DNA of 64,000 nucleotides, from assembly GCF_037038585.1 (NCBI RefSeq), contig NC_092523.1, positions 32,341,501 to 32,405,500 on the forward strand. Direction: 5' to 3'. The notes under the pieces are model-generated. The model saw only the letters and a program-made list of their open reading frames with translations. It searched no databases and was not told the DNA's origin. A program made the position numbers and the translations under genes. Position 1 is the first letter of the stretch; each line of letters starts with the position of its first letter. The DNA is from Patagioenas fasciata (taxonomy: Eukaryota > Chordata > Aves > Columbiformes > Columbidae). This document shows, in pieces, positions 50,201 through 61,600 of the stretch.

Positions 50201-53200
50201 AGGGAGAGTTGGGGTCTGAGGAGGTGATGGGAAGTGAGGAAGGAGGGGTTGCCAGGCCCGGGGGGGTCAGTGAGGAAGAGTGACAATGGTGAAGAGGTCC
50301 ATGCAATTGCTGGGGAATAATGGCTGCCATTCTTTTGTTCTTTTTTTAGGTCCCTACAGCAATGGATGCTCAGGCATCAAATTCCTGTTTTTTTTTTTTT
50401 CTTTAAACAACAGGAGGGATGTACAGATGCAGTGGCTCTGGGAATTTTAACAGTAAATAAGGTGTTTTGCATCTCCTGGGAAGTGCTAACATCCTCTGAC
50501 TCTTGCTGCTTCAAGAGGAGGCTTTAAGCACCCTGGTGTCTGACGGAACTGCAGTAACAGGAGCCAGAAGTGACCTTAAGGTTCAGAGCATTGAGGACGT
50601 TTGTAGCTCAGCTGGTCAGAGGGTTTGTCAGCATGAGAGGTCCAGGGCAGGAGCTGATGCCGAAGGTGCCTGCTCTCTGTTTGGCTTCCTGTCTGTTGTT
50701 CTGGGAGAAGAGGGTATTTTGGTTTGCAGCTAGTTAAATTTAGCATCCACACAATGTGTTTCCTATGGGTGACTGCAAAAAGAAGTAAGGATAAAAGCCA
50801 CATGTTTTGTCTCCATACCATGCTTATCACATTTTCAGCTCACCCATGTGGCTAGGAGAATGCAACAGCCTGGATGACAAAGTGGATTTTCTAAGAATGG
50901 AGAGATTACAATTTAAAAAGCCATTCCTGTAGTATTAGGGGCTGTGCTTTCTTTGGGTTAGTCTCTGGAGGTTTACTTTACAACCTGGTACGTAAAATAC
51001 TGTTGCTTGCTGTACTAGCAAGTCTGTTTTTACTAAGGCTGTAGCTGTTAACATATGCAAAAATTGTCATGAATGGAGGGAGAGATGCTGAGTGAAAGCA
51101 GGAGGAGGACTCTTTGGTTTCTTGTTTCAGGGGATAAATGATCTTTCCACTGTCCTAACTGGAGCAGATAACAGTGCACACCGAAATAATGCACTTTGCT
51201 TTAGAGACTGTAGCATGCAATGCAACTCTACGGAGAAAGCTAGAATCATGGAAACTTGGGTCCTGAGTTAAGGACACACACGACCCTGCTTCAAGACTAG
51301 CATAACTGTGATGCTTTTTTGCCTTTTGAAGCATAAATACACCCTGCAGATAACTTTTTGTCTGAAAATTTTGTGTACTGGCTGAACTGGCCATAAATCT
51401 CAATGGTGTTAGTGATCAAAGGTAGCTCTTGCACCTCCAGAACAAAAGGACTGGAATGCAATTTCATAAGGCTGTGCATAACAAGTTGATGACTGTAGGC
51501 TCACCCAGAAACTGGATCTACAATGTATGAGAAGGACCAAAAACTGAGAGGGATAAAAAAAAAAAAAACAAACAACAAAACAAGGGCAAGCACATTTCAC
51601 CTTTTTTGTGCTTTATAGCAAAAAGCTTCTCTAAATGGGGGCAGTCTGACTTGACATAGTCTTTGGTCTGCCTGACTTGAAGCATGGGTCTCTCACTCCC
51701 GAAGACTGGCTGTATTTATTACAGAACTTCATCTGATAAATAAACTCATGTGAAATGGAACTGCTCCAGTGGAAGAAGGCGAGGCAAAGAGCTGGATGTG
51801 CATCACATGCACATCTCTGTGTGCAGGGGGGTGGACAGGACCACTCTCACAAGTACTAAGGAAACTGTATGTTGTAGAGAGCAAAACCAAACTGCTCTAC
51901 AACAAATGCATGCTCCTGCTGGCTTAGTGGGGCATCGGTTGTGCTCGTGTGTGTAACTGGATTTCATTTTGTTCCATGTGCTCTGAAGTCTGAAAGCTAG
52001 GGATTTTTTCTTGTGTTAAACAGTAAGATGTTACGTTGTTCTTCTAGTGAGTTTGTATTTGAGATAAGGTCTATTTTGTCAATATGAATGCAGCTGCTTG
52101 AGAGGAGTTTGCTAGGTGCTTTTTGAGTGATGCTCTGTACACCATCTTTTTATCTCTCTTTGATTTTAGCTTCTAAACTTGTAATAGTTTTTCTGACAAA
52201 GATCTTTTCAACTTCAAATAACTAAGGCTTAGTAAGATGAACGTATGGATTAAGATTTTTGGAGTAGATTTCTAGTTTCTTTAAACAGGCTTGAAACGTT
52301 TGTATATACAACATTTTTATTTTGTGATACGTAGAGCACAGCAAATTTTTGGCTTCTGAGACAGGTTTCCCAGAATCTAAAATACTAATGAAATGAAAGT
52401 TATCCTGGAAATATTGGTCAGATGTGGGATTTACCATTCATAATTTACTTTATATGGCCTGTTTTGTCTGCTTAATATGGTCATGTCCCAAGTTTCAACA
52501 CTTTCACTCTCAGTTGCCAGGTTTTGTTAGTGCATGTCTGTGGATGACTACCTCTCTAGGCTATTTCCATTGATTACTGGAGAGTTTGTTCTCAGTTAAG
52601 TAGAACACGCTGTACAATAACTAATTAACTCTGACCTTATTTTTCTGTCTGTTGGGATTTTGAGTTATAGTTCAGTGGTTAATGGTTGGAGACAAAAATG
52701 TTCTGGCATAATGGTTTCTCTGTAATGTTGACATTTAGTACTGGATACATGCATTTTATGCTGATGTAGTCATGTAGCCTATGAAATGTGAACTGTAAAT
52801 CTAAGTAATACAGAGTAGGACATATTTTGGCTTCCTGTTGGGTGTGAAACACAACAGGATCACTTGCGCGAATAGGAATCTCTCTAATCATATCAAAAAG
52901 AACAAAATAATTTATAGTGTAAGGCAGTGTGTATATTAAACATGAAAATGCTACTACTCCGTAATTACGTGATTCCAAAAAGTGGAATTGGATGAGGTCA
53001 GGTAGGACAAGTGCATTAGCGAGTAGGAAACATGATTTGCCTGTTTCCTCAGGCTGGCCTCAAAGCTGCTCCGTGGTGGATGAGCGGACTAGTGGTGTCT
53101 GAGGGCTTTGATGGAACAGGTGATTCTCAGTTAACCCAACATTCAGCCTCCAGCCAAGGCCAGTAGCTTAGAAATGAAAACCATACCAAACACAGAACCC

Positions 53201-56200
53201 AAACAGGGTTATGTGAACTGTTGCTTACGATTGCTGGTAGTAGTGCAACCTGCTAGCAGAACACCTAAGGAGTCAGAAATTTTGGGAAGTGCATGTAAGC
53301 TGTAAGTAGTGGCCTCTATTTAAGCAGCTCTTCTGCCTGCAATGGAGACGTAAGAAAAACCGCATTCAGAGCACACAGTGACAAGGTGTTTTACGGGATA
53401 AGAACTTCTTCAAAGCATGCTAATCCCAGAAATAAATGATTCAGTCAGTCATCTGCCTTGCAGAATAACTGCCACATTAAAAAGAAAAAATAGGAAGATA
53501 ATAAGTGTTCAGAGAACCAACAGTTAAATAAGAGTATGAGAGCTGTTCAGACTTCACGTGAGCTGTGTCTTTGCCCAGACCCCATTTGAAACACAGAAAA
53601 GTTTTTTGTCAAATGCCTGAAAGTGGAAAAACCTCTCCTGGCTTGGTTGCAACAAAAATGACCTTTTTTCTCAATGTTTTGCAAAGGAAAGCGGGAAACC
53701 TTCGTGTTCTGGATGTGCTACCACGTAAAGGCAGGCGGTTGAAAGTAACATTTTTAAGGGTCAGAGCTGCAGTGCAGTTCATCAGTTCATCACATGCAGC
53801 TGTCCTGACAGGGCTCCCCAAAACTGGTACTGTTGGACCATTGCTTTTGCAATCCATCAAAAGGCAGCAGAGCAGACTGCCAACTATAACACCATCTGTC
53901 TCCAAGAAAGAGCCAGGAAAGCAAACCTTAAAATAAAAAAGGAACAAGATGAGAATGTAGCTGCTGAATTTCATAGATAGGACCTTTAATCCTTAGAAAC
54001 ACTGTCAGTATCTATGTACGTATCCACGCTTTTATAAATATTTGCACGTTGACAAATGTCAATCCACTGAGAAATGTATCTGGGAAATTCAAGAGAAGGT
54101 GAAAAAAGCAAATCAAGTCTGAAGTAATCTCACAAGCTGAAGTTACATGAGGACGCTGTCAGTACACCTGCAGCAGTTCTCGGGGTCACGTTCTGAAAGA
54201 GCCAAGGAGAGATGAGGAAAGTCCAGCGAGACGATGCCGGTGAGGTGGTTGAGGGCAGAGGAGCAGGCAACGCAAAATGACTGACTGGCAGAACAAATCC
54301 AAGCTGAGAGAGAAGCTCTTTATGATGCTGTTTGAAGTGGAAACTTGGACCAGTATGTTAAAGATGGGAAAGCACTCACAGTGAAAGCAGGCATCAATCA
54401 AACTCCTATTAAACACCTACTGTTTACTACTCCTGAATTATCTTTGTTCTATACTACTGAAGCAGTGCTACAGTTAATGGTATCAATAAAAGGACTGAGA
54501 TGTGTGCAGGATGACTTGAGCATGAAAATACAGGATATACATGGACAAACTGAGGCAAAACATAGATTAACACATTGTCTATAGCAGTCACAGCCCAGTT
54601 TCAAAATGGGGACTGAAAGTAATCCAAGAATGAACTGTACAAGACAAAAGCTTCCAAGTGCTTGTGTGTCATTGAAATCGATAAAACTACTCATGTGAGC
54701 AGGTCTTTCTGGAGCAAAAGGAGAGTTGCAACATAGCTCTGAAGGCAAAGGATGGGCCAGTTGTAGAGCAGGAATGAAAAAAAAATAAATCAAAAGTAGA
54801 AGTGAGGTGACAGAAATGTATGAGGAAATACATCTGTGTTTGTGCCTTTTGTTTTTCTTCTCCCCAGTATAAAACAGCTTGACAGGTACAGTCAGCTGAT
54901 CCTTGCAAACTCCACTGCAGCGGACACGGGTGAATATAGCTGCTGGCTTCAGCTGTGCAATGGCAACAAATGCAGGAAGGATGAGACTAAAACAGGTTCA
55001 ACGTACATCTTTTTCACAGGTAATTAACTCAAAGGAGATTACTGATGGAAACTTATTTGCTAGTAAGACAGGAATAAAGCTACGTTAGAGATCTCACCGT
55101 CAGCCTTCTTCTTCCACAATTTTCATCTTGTTTTAGTGGATGTTAAGCAAGACAGTGCTGGTGTGCAGAAAAAACTTGTTTAGTGTGATTTATGAGTCTG
55201 CTTTCCCTATAGATAGATTATGGTAAATGTGTATGCAGAATAATGCATAATGCAAAGCAAATACCTTTGAAAATACTAACACACATTCTGAGGATCTTCT
55301 ATATAATCAATTTTTTAAAAATTTTGAAAATGTGTCTGGATAAATAAATCTGTGCAGAAGATTCATTGTCATGGTATTCAGATGACCACATGGACTCTTC
55401 CTCCAGTTACCTGCACTGACTTAAAAATTTGACCTCGTTGATCTTGGTAAGGCTACAGTTTCTCCCAAGAGTCTGTACAGCATGTTGAGAGGCAAAACAC
55501 TCTGAAGTACATGTGCTGGCCTACAGAGCTAAAGGTTGACTGTAGCCCTGACACCGCATGGACAGGGTCATGGTAGGGAACCAAGCGCGGTTTATTGCAA
55601 CTTGGTACGGCAAGAGCTGAAATCAAATGGTTAATTTGTTCTTATCATGGAAAACATCCTGAGTGGTAGAACCACCTTTGCTGCCCAGTTAGAGCTAAAG
55701 CATTCTTGACTAGCAAATATTTCAGTACAAAATGCTAAGATGGGTTTGTGATGTGTTTTGGAGCTAAATGAGACCATGGGACTGTGCAGAAGCCATTTAT
55801 GAGAAGTGTTTAGTGTTCTGAAGATACATTCCTTTAGAAGGGCTGGAATAAACTTTTCAGGCAAGTTATATAATAAATGCTCATGTTAGAAAGAGCAATT
55901 TCAGCTTTATATTTCTAAGCAGTATGCCAAATATGGAAATACTCTTTAGCTGTCATTCTAAAAGCACTAAATATTTCAGTTACTTAGAGCAGTAAATCAA
56001 ACATTTTGCCTAAAATTATATGTATTAAAAAGCTATAGATCCCAAAAGTATCTCTTTCTAGGAGTGCTTATCTTACCAGTGGTGGTAGGGTTTTTATGTG
56101 CATTACCCTTTAAAAGTGGGCAAGTGAACAGAATTAGGTCCAGATGAGTTTTTGGAAACTTGCTGAAAAGGAATTCCAAAGTGAAGAGCACTTTGTTTTT

Positions 56201-58391
56201 CTTTTTTATTTAATGTTTTTAATGCAAGCTGTGTAAATAGATTAAATGGATACTCACACGTTAGAAAGGTTTGGGTGGTTTTTTTTCTCTCTCTCTTTTT
56301 TTTTTTTTTTTTTTTTTTTGTGTGTGCATATTTAAAGCAAAAAGCTTTAGGTTGATTTTTAATGTTGCTCTTAGCTATCTTCTATTGTCATATGTACATT
56401 CTGTTCTTTCTGTTAAACCAAGATGTACATATTATTCTAACTCTATCAACCCTTCCGCACAGATAAAGAGGAACTTTTTGTACCTACTCCCAGTTATTTT
56501 GAGATTGTCTACCTGAACCCAGATAAACCTGCAGTCATCCCATGCCGTGTTACTACTCCTTCAGCAAAAGTAACTCTACACAGGGAATTTCCTGCAGAAG
56601 AAATTGAAACAGATGGAACTGATATTATTTATGATGTGAAGAAGGGTTTTGTCTATCTGCACCCTACTTCTGATCACAAGGGTATTGTCTACTGCAAAGC
56701 AGAGTCACATGGAGCACCTCAGATTTCCATCAAGTATCACCTACTGTATGTGGAAGGTAAGGTGCTTCTTTCTATATGTTTACACTGACTCGTTTCTTCT
56801 GCTGACATTGTTTAGAAAACAACTTAAAAAAATTAAAATAGGTAATGTAATCATGGTTTTAAAACCTTGATCAAAAGTATATATGTGATAAAGCTTTGTA
56901 GGTTTAAATTCCAGCAGTTTCTCAGTGTAGAGGGGAAAGTTGCAGGTGTACATCACTTACCTGTTGCGCTAAGCAAACTAAGGCAAAAATTGACTTGTAA
57001 GTTTTATCAGTATATTTTAACTTTAGAAACTAATTTTCTGTCAGTTCCCAAGGGCCCGCCCTCAACCACAATTGCAGCATCACCCAATAGAGCAGAAGTT
57101 GGTGACAGCATTCAGGTGATCTGCACCGTCCTTGGGGAACCAGATGTAGATGTGAACTTCAGGTGGCAGTACCCAGGGCAGGAGGTAAGAGATGTGTGCC
57201 CTGGCAAAATGGTTTGTTCTTGATGAAGGTGATGCTTCAAATGCCAGTCAGTGTCTAGATTTGGAGTAAAGATTCTTTCAGACTGTGATGTCTGCCTCTT
57301 GCTACCTGAGGTGTGCTGGCAGGAGGAGGCAGCACATCCCTTTGGAAGTTCAGCCCATCTTTCCCTGAGAGCCTAAAAATATAATGGGAATGAAGCTGGA
57401 GAGCTTTACCCATGTTAGCAAAAATCAAGCTCAGCAAAGCTCACTCCTCCCTCAGGTTTCTGTTCCAGAGATGGGAATGTGACCTGATAAAACAGTCTAT
57501 CAGAGAATTCTCTTACAGACGAGGGGAAAAAGAAAAAAAAAAAAAGCTCATTATAACAACAGCAACAAAATCTAAATAGCACCTTTCTAAGCTTCGCTGT
57601 TTGTATTTTTTGCTTTGTGCTTTCCAAAACATGCATGTAACTTCAATGTGAGGATTAATTTAGAAGCATTTGTGAATTGTTGCTGTTGTTTGTATCTTAC
57701 CTAATGCAGTGTCTCTGAAACTAGAGGAGGAATTAGTTCACAACACACAATTTAAAGCTGTTCTCTCTGCTAAGAAAAGAACAATGTAAAGCTCAGTCAA
57801 CTAACTCATGCCACTGCAGCCTTCCTCTTTGAGACTTGCTGAAAGCCCTACACATCGAGCCTGACCTCTCCCCCAGCATACCTCACCTGTTTGATCAAGT
57901 ACGCAACTGCAATTGAGTTCATTGCTATACTCCAGGTAGAACTTTGGCTGCTCATCACTCATCTAAAGAGAGAGTAGAGTGGAAGAGCCATTATATTATC
58001 CTTATTTGTCATAACTTATTGGTACATCAATATTTAATGCAGGAATATTGCTGCAACTGCCAAACACCTTCAGTCAGATGCAGCTCCAACTCTCTGATCT
58101 CTTGCTTCAGGGTTTGATAGGGTAGTGTCACTACATAAATTTTGCAGAATCACATTTTCTTATATGGGTGTTTTGTTGTTGACTTTTTTTTTTTTTTAAC
58201 AGGCTGAGAGTCCTGTGATTATCGAAAACTTCTGGAGACTCATAAACAGAGGAAGTGGACACACCACAAGAATCTCAAAGAGTGTTCTTGTTGTTGAGGA
58301 TTTTGAAGCCAGAGATGCTGGAAACTACATTTGTATAGCTCAGAACCTCCAAGGAGAAACAACAGTAGCTACTAAAGTTGGACTAAATTAA
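40745..58391 (+). CDS. PDGFRL: PDGFRL, platelet-derived growth factor receptor-like protein (spliced, 6 coding exons)
   Basis: Secreted protein resembling the ligand-binding ectodomain of PDGF receptors, with no membrane anchor or kinase; in humans a candidate tumour suppressor at 8p22. Joining 40745-40799, 47359-47653, 54868-55019, 56463-56756, 57045-57184 and 58203-58391 gives 374 residues (human 375) in one frame. Order: signal peptide 1 to about 19-21, a Lys-rich linker about 25-62, a first Ig-like domain with C95 and the Cys of YSCWLQ, a middle segment with IPCRV and VYCKAE, and a C-terminal Ig domain with VICTVLGEP and the DAGNYICIAQ signature. Sequons include NVT at 99-101 and the NST in the loop before YSCW. 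Partners and exact function are not shown by sequence. Confidence 0.96.
40800..47358 (+). other. PDGFRL: PDGFRL intron 1
   Basis: Phase 1 intron of 6.6 kb. The first 460 bases belong to the CpG island; the rest is ordinary. From about 43150 to 44550 the base composition is richer in G and A than the surroundings, but no element is recognisable. The acceptor TTTATTTTCCTAG is at 47358. Confidence 0.8.
47359..47653 (+). CDS. PDGFRL: PDGFRL exon 2
   Basis: Residues 19-116. First a basic linker (KEPGENKIKPVNKKVKPKTP), then SILTQVMDKGHFQKLPTTLS and the first Ig strands with LRCKG (C95) and WSYPSYLDTFKDSRL. The linker may bind heparan sulfate or matrix, an inference from charge only. Donor CTCAG|GTAAGC, phase 2. 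Confidence 0.95.
47654..54867 (+). other. PDGFRL: PDGFRL intron 2
   Basis: Phase 2 intron of 7.2 kb. Contains an alternating TA/GT microsatellite at 49976-50012, followed by TTTG units, and a G-rich block at about 50130-50290. ORFs at 53565-53936 (+) and 53609-53974 (-) overlap each other and show no domain. Confidence 0.75.
49976..50030. repeat. TA/TG microsatellite with TTTG units
   Basis: ATATATATGTATGTGTGTGT passes into TATATATATATACACA and then (TTTG)n. Low complexity. Confidence 0.9.
54868..55019 (+). CDS. PDGFRL: PDGFRL exon 3
   Basis: Starts TATAAAACAG and encodes SIKQLDRYSQLILANSTAAD, TGEYSCWLQLCNGNKCRKDE and TKTGSTYIFFT: the end of the first Ig domain, with the DTGEYSC signature and two further Cys (LC, KC) kept in human. 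Acceptor CTTCTCCCCAG; donor CACAG|GTAATT, phase 1. Confidence 0.95.
56296..56319 (+). repeat. 24-base poly-T after a CT tract
   Basis: CTCTCTCTC followed by 24 T, about 140 bases before PDGFRL exon 4. Prone to length variation; far from the acceptor, so unlikely to be its polypyrimidine tract. Confidence 0.9.
56463..56756 (+). CDS. PDGFRL: PDGFRL exon 4
   Basis: Begins ATAAAGAGG, encodes DKEELFVPTPSYFEIVYLNP, then AVIPCRVTTPSAKVTLHREF, GTDIIYDVKKGFVYLHPTS and GIVYCKAESHGAPQISIKYH. It matches the middle region of the human protein closely. IPCR and VYCK provide a probable disulfide. Acceptor CTTCCGCACAG; donor GAAG|GTAAGG, phase 1. The intron before it (55020-56462) holds only the CT/poly-T tract. 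Confidence 0.95.
57045..57184 (+). CDS. PDGFRL: PDGFRL exon 5
   Basis: Residues 266-312: VPKGPPSTTIAASPNRAEVG, DSIQVICTVLGEPDVDVNFR, WQYPGQE: the first half of the last Ig domain, with its Cys and Trp. Acceptor TTTTCTGTCAG; donor CAGGAG|GTAAGA at a codon boundary. Confidence 0.95.
57185..58202 (+). other. PDGFRL: PDGFRL intron 5
   Basis: Phase 0 intron of 1.0 kb. It ends with 13 T then AACAG, a strong acceptor. An A-rich run with AAC units lies at about 57525-57571. Nothing else recognised. Confidence 0.85.
58203..58391 (+). CDS. PDGFRL: PDGFRL exon 6, last coding exon
   Basis: Residues 313-374: AESPVIIENFWRLINRGSGH, TTRISKSVLVVEDFEARDAG, NYICIAQNLQGETTVATKV, ending GLN and TAA at 58389-58391. 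The DAGNYIC motif closes the second Ig domain. No transmembrane segment follows, as in the human protein. Confidence 0.96.
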   Translation, partial: AESPVIIENFWRLINRGSGHTTRISKSVLVVEDFEARDAGNYICIAQNLQGETTVATKVGLN

Positions 58392-58605
58392 CATGAAAGG
58401 TTTCTGGACATAGAATGAACTGTATGGTATTTGACATGATATCCATGTAGTTTCTTTAACAATGTTTAAATGAAGCTTTCTCTATCACTGTCTCTTTTCA
58501 TATGTTAATGCATTCCATAGTCACTAGCTTGACAGAACAAAACAAAGCTCTGTCTTGCCAGCAGTAATCAGTTGTGAGTTAATAAAATTACAATGAAGCA
58601 TTAAT
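58392..58605 (+). terminator. PDGFRL: PDGFRL 3' UTR and polyadenylation signal
   Basis: Short 3' UTR with AATAAA at 58581-58586 after GAGTT. No stronger AATAAA follows on the + strand nearby, and the human message is similarly short. Exact cleavage point is not visible. Confidence 0.65.
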
Positions 58606-61600
58606 GTTTAAGCCTGAACATGCATAGGGCTTATTATATTTAGTAATAGGTGCTCTTGGGCTTTCCTTTGCATGTGGTCTCTTTCCTCAAACTCTTTCAC
58701 AAGGTTAACCTGCTGTATGGTTTGTGCCTTTTTTATATATGTGAGAACTGAGAGGATATTAAATATCCTCAAAAACCCACCAAACAGATAAAACTCTTCT
58801 GGTGCTGTGCAATTTTAGATTACCATACATGTTTAAAACAACAACAACCAAAAAAAAAAACACAAAAAAAGCCCCCCTCCCGAACAAAACCTTGTTACAG
58901 AATTAGCCAATAGCAAGTGCTTATTTTGCAAGAATAATTAAATATCTGAACATTATGAAAACATAAGTGTGTGTGTGCATGTATTTGTATGTGTGTTCAT
59001 TTCATATACATGAAAAGATGTAAACACACAAATTACATTCTTACTCCTGGGGAAGAGTAATACTAACTATATATTACAGTGCTAAAGAGCATGTCCAGAA
59101 AATTATAAGTGGTTGGATACGTTAGATTTTCCTTATGGTGTTGGATTCTTCCAACCTTGTAATACGTAGCTTACTTAGAGTTCACTTCTTAATAGACATA
59201 TGGGTATTATGTTTACTAAATTATACAGCAAAGTGTTTGCTAGGGTAAAACTTGAATTTATTTATACAGTATCATTTACAGAAGAAAAAAGTTTAACCTT
59301 ATTCTAATGTTTAATTATACTGCAGAATTTTTTTTCTCAGGTTAATAACAAGTTCAACTTAGTTACCAGTACGAGGAAAAGAGACTTTCCAGATAAAAGG
59401 TAAGAACTTGATAACAATGTTGTTGGACATTCTGGCAATGTTTTTTCTTCCTAGGCTGAAGCATAGAATTCTTGTAAGCTAGAAATGCCAACACAAATCA
59501 ACTCCATGGTGTAACAAAAAAAGGCTTAATATAAGCCAGTTTATTTACAAGGCATGAGCTTACGAGGAAATAAAGCAGGAACTGGTCCCTTGCTTGCACA
59601 CTGCAGTGTGGCTGAACCCAGATTGGACCAGAATTTGTAAAGCTTTCTTCTGCTATGGGCTTGAAGTAAAAGCCCTTTGCTCCAGGTGATTCAAACCCTT
59701 GAGCAGATGTGTACATTACTGCTTGGAGTAGTGGTGTCTAGTAAGTTCTAATGTAGAAATGGCAGTTTCTCAATAATTTCATTAACCTGGTTATTAGTGT
59801 AGGTAACAAAAGCAGTAAAGAAGTTTGCTGAAAGTGTTTTCTTCAGCATGCAGGAATGTAAAGTGATGTAACTGGTATGATAAATATCCACGGTAAAGAC
59901 TGAAGTGGCTCTGTGCATGTCTTGTGAAATAGGCTTCACAGAAAATGCTCCCCAGGCACCTGTAGTATTGTTGGCCTCTAGAAACAAGGTAGCTACAAAA
60001 TAACACCCTAAATATACCAAGCATTAAGACCAACTTTGAAGGCTAAGAAGTAGTCCCCTTTGTTAATCTTCTTGCTCATTACTATTAAAAGCTCTAAAAA
60101 ATGTTACACTGTTACCCAAGTGACTAAATAGGTGTTACAAACTCTCATGAGAATACCTAAAGGAGGTGGGTTTTTTTTTTATAGGCATGACTTCAAGTCT
60201 GACTGACGTAACTTTAACAAGGCCTGAGCTTCTGCATGAAGATGTGCAATGTATTTGTTACTTTTTAGTATTTTCATTTATCAGAACAATGTATTTCCCT
60301 TTGAACTACAGCAGCAGTGCCAACTTTTAAGTTTCAGCCTTTAATTTGGGAGTTCATTTCCTTTAAAGTATCAAGCAAGTGGGAGATTGTGTCACCTGCT
60401 CAGACTTGTTCAGCAGCACAAGAGTTGATGTGGTAGCATCACTTCCTTGATGACAACCTTGGCAGAAGAAGAAAAGATGAAGTAAATCCATTGCTGCATC
60501 ATTGCTGGAGTGTCCATCAGGTGTAATGGTTATGTCTACTGATCACATGCAGTTCTTGAGACTGATGATAACTTCCAAAGCAGTGCCTTTAAGGAGGAAT
60601 TTTTGGTGGCTTGTTTTGTTTTTTTTCCCTGCAAACATCAAAATCCTTCTCATCATTGTACACTATAATTATTTTACTATACATTTTACATAGTTCTTAC
60701 TTTACTAAAAGCCTTCTGGGCAGGCACAATTGTTTTTACGTTCATGTAATTACAGTAAATCAGTGACACAGGGTAACAGAATGAAACCTGGGAAATGAAA
60801 TTTAAGTGATTTGTCAAAATCGTCTGTCTAAATATGGAAATAGAAATAATACTGGCATACCTCAGTCACCGCTCTGCTAAAGCAAGGCAGCAGCAATGGA
60901 CAGAAGGTATTTGGTTCACGACTGTTCCAAGTTGCTGAGCTGATAGCTCCAGCTCAGCCCTCAACAATTTCCTGGCAGTCAGGCAATGACAGTTTTAAAG
61001 ACTGAGTGGTTACTTACAGTCTAGAAGGAATTTCCTGCGTGAATTGCATAATACCAGTTTACATACAAGTATCTTTGGTGTCTGTAATGAGAAACTTCAC
61101 ATCTTCAGTTAGCATAAGGAAATGATTCACCTCAAATTTTACAGCAACTACTAGAAAGACCCTTACAGAAAGTATTGCAGGGAGGGGAACCATGTTGTAA
61201 AGTTTGAATTGCAAAATACTGTTTGGTATAGATATAAATGTCACTGTGACTTCCTTTGAAGCTTATTGTTAGAATTGGAACTACTGGTTAAGGTTGAGTG
61301 AAGAAAATCACCTGTTTAATTGCTTGAGTAGCACTGGATCTTCTCGCATATAATTACAGTGAGCAAGTTTTTAGCATAAAGTTTCCTTCAGGAGAAGCTA
61401 AAGACATTACCAAAAATATATGTAAAAGTAACTTGACTGAACAAAGCCTTTGCTAACATGTGGTATTTAAGTTACAACTTGAAATACTAATACTCAAACA
61501 GAAAAATATGGAAACAGTGCTTACAAATAAACAGAATTAGTCTTTCAGACCAACAGGACAAACACTAAACAGGTATTTCTGTAGTCTGATTTCCATATAC

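Noticed and set aside
53565-53974. Opposing ORFs of 123 and 121 codons in PDGFRL intron 2
   Set aside because: They overlap on opposite strands, neither resembles a known protein, and no splice sites join them to PDGFRL.
59105-59160. Possible CR1 tail (GGTTGG ... TTCCAACC)
   Set aside because: Only the two ends resemble CR1; the centre does not match and no octamer repeat follows.
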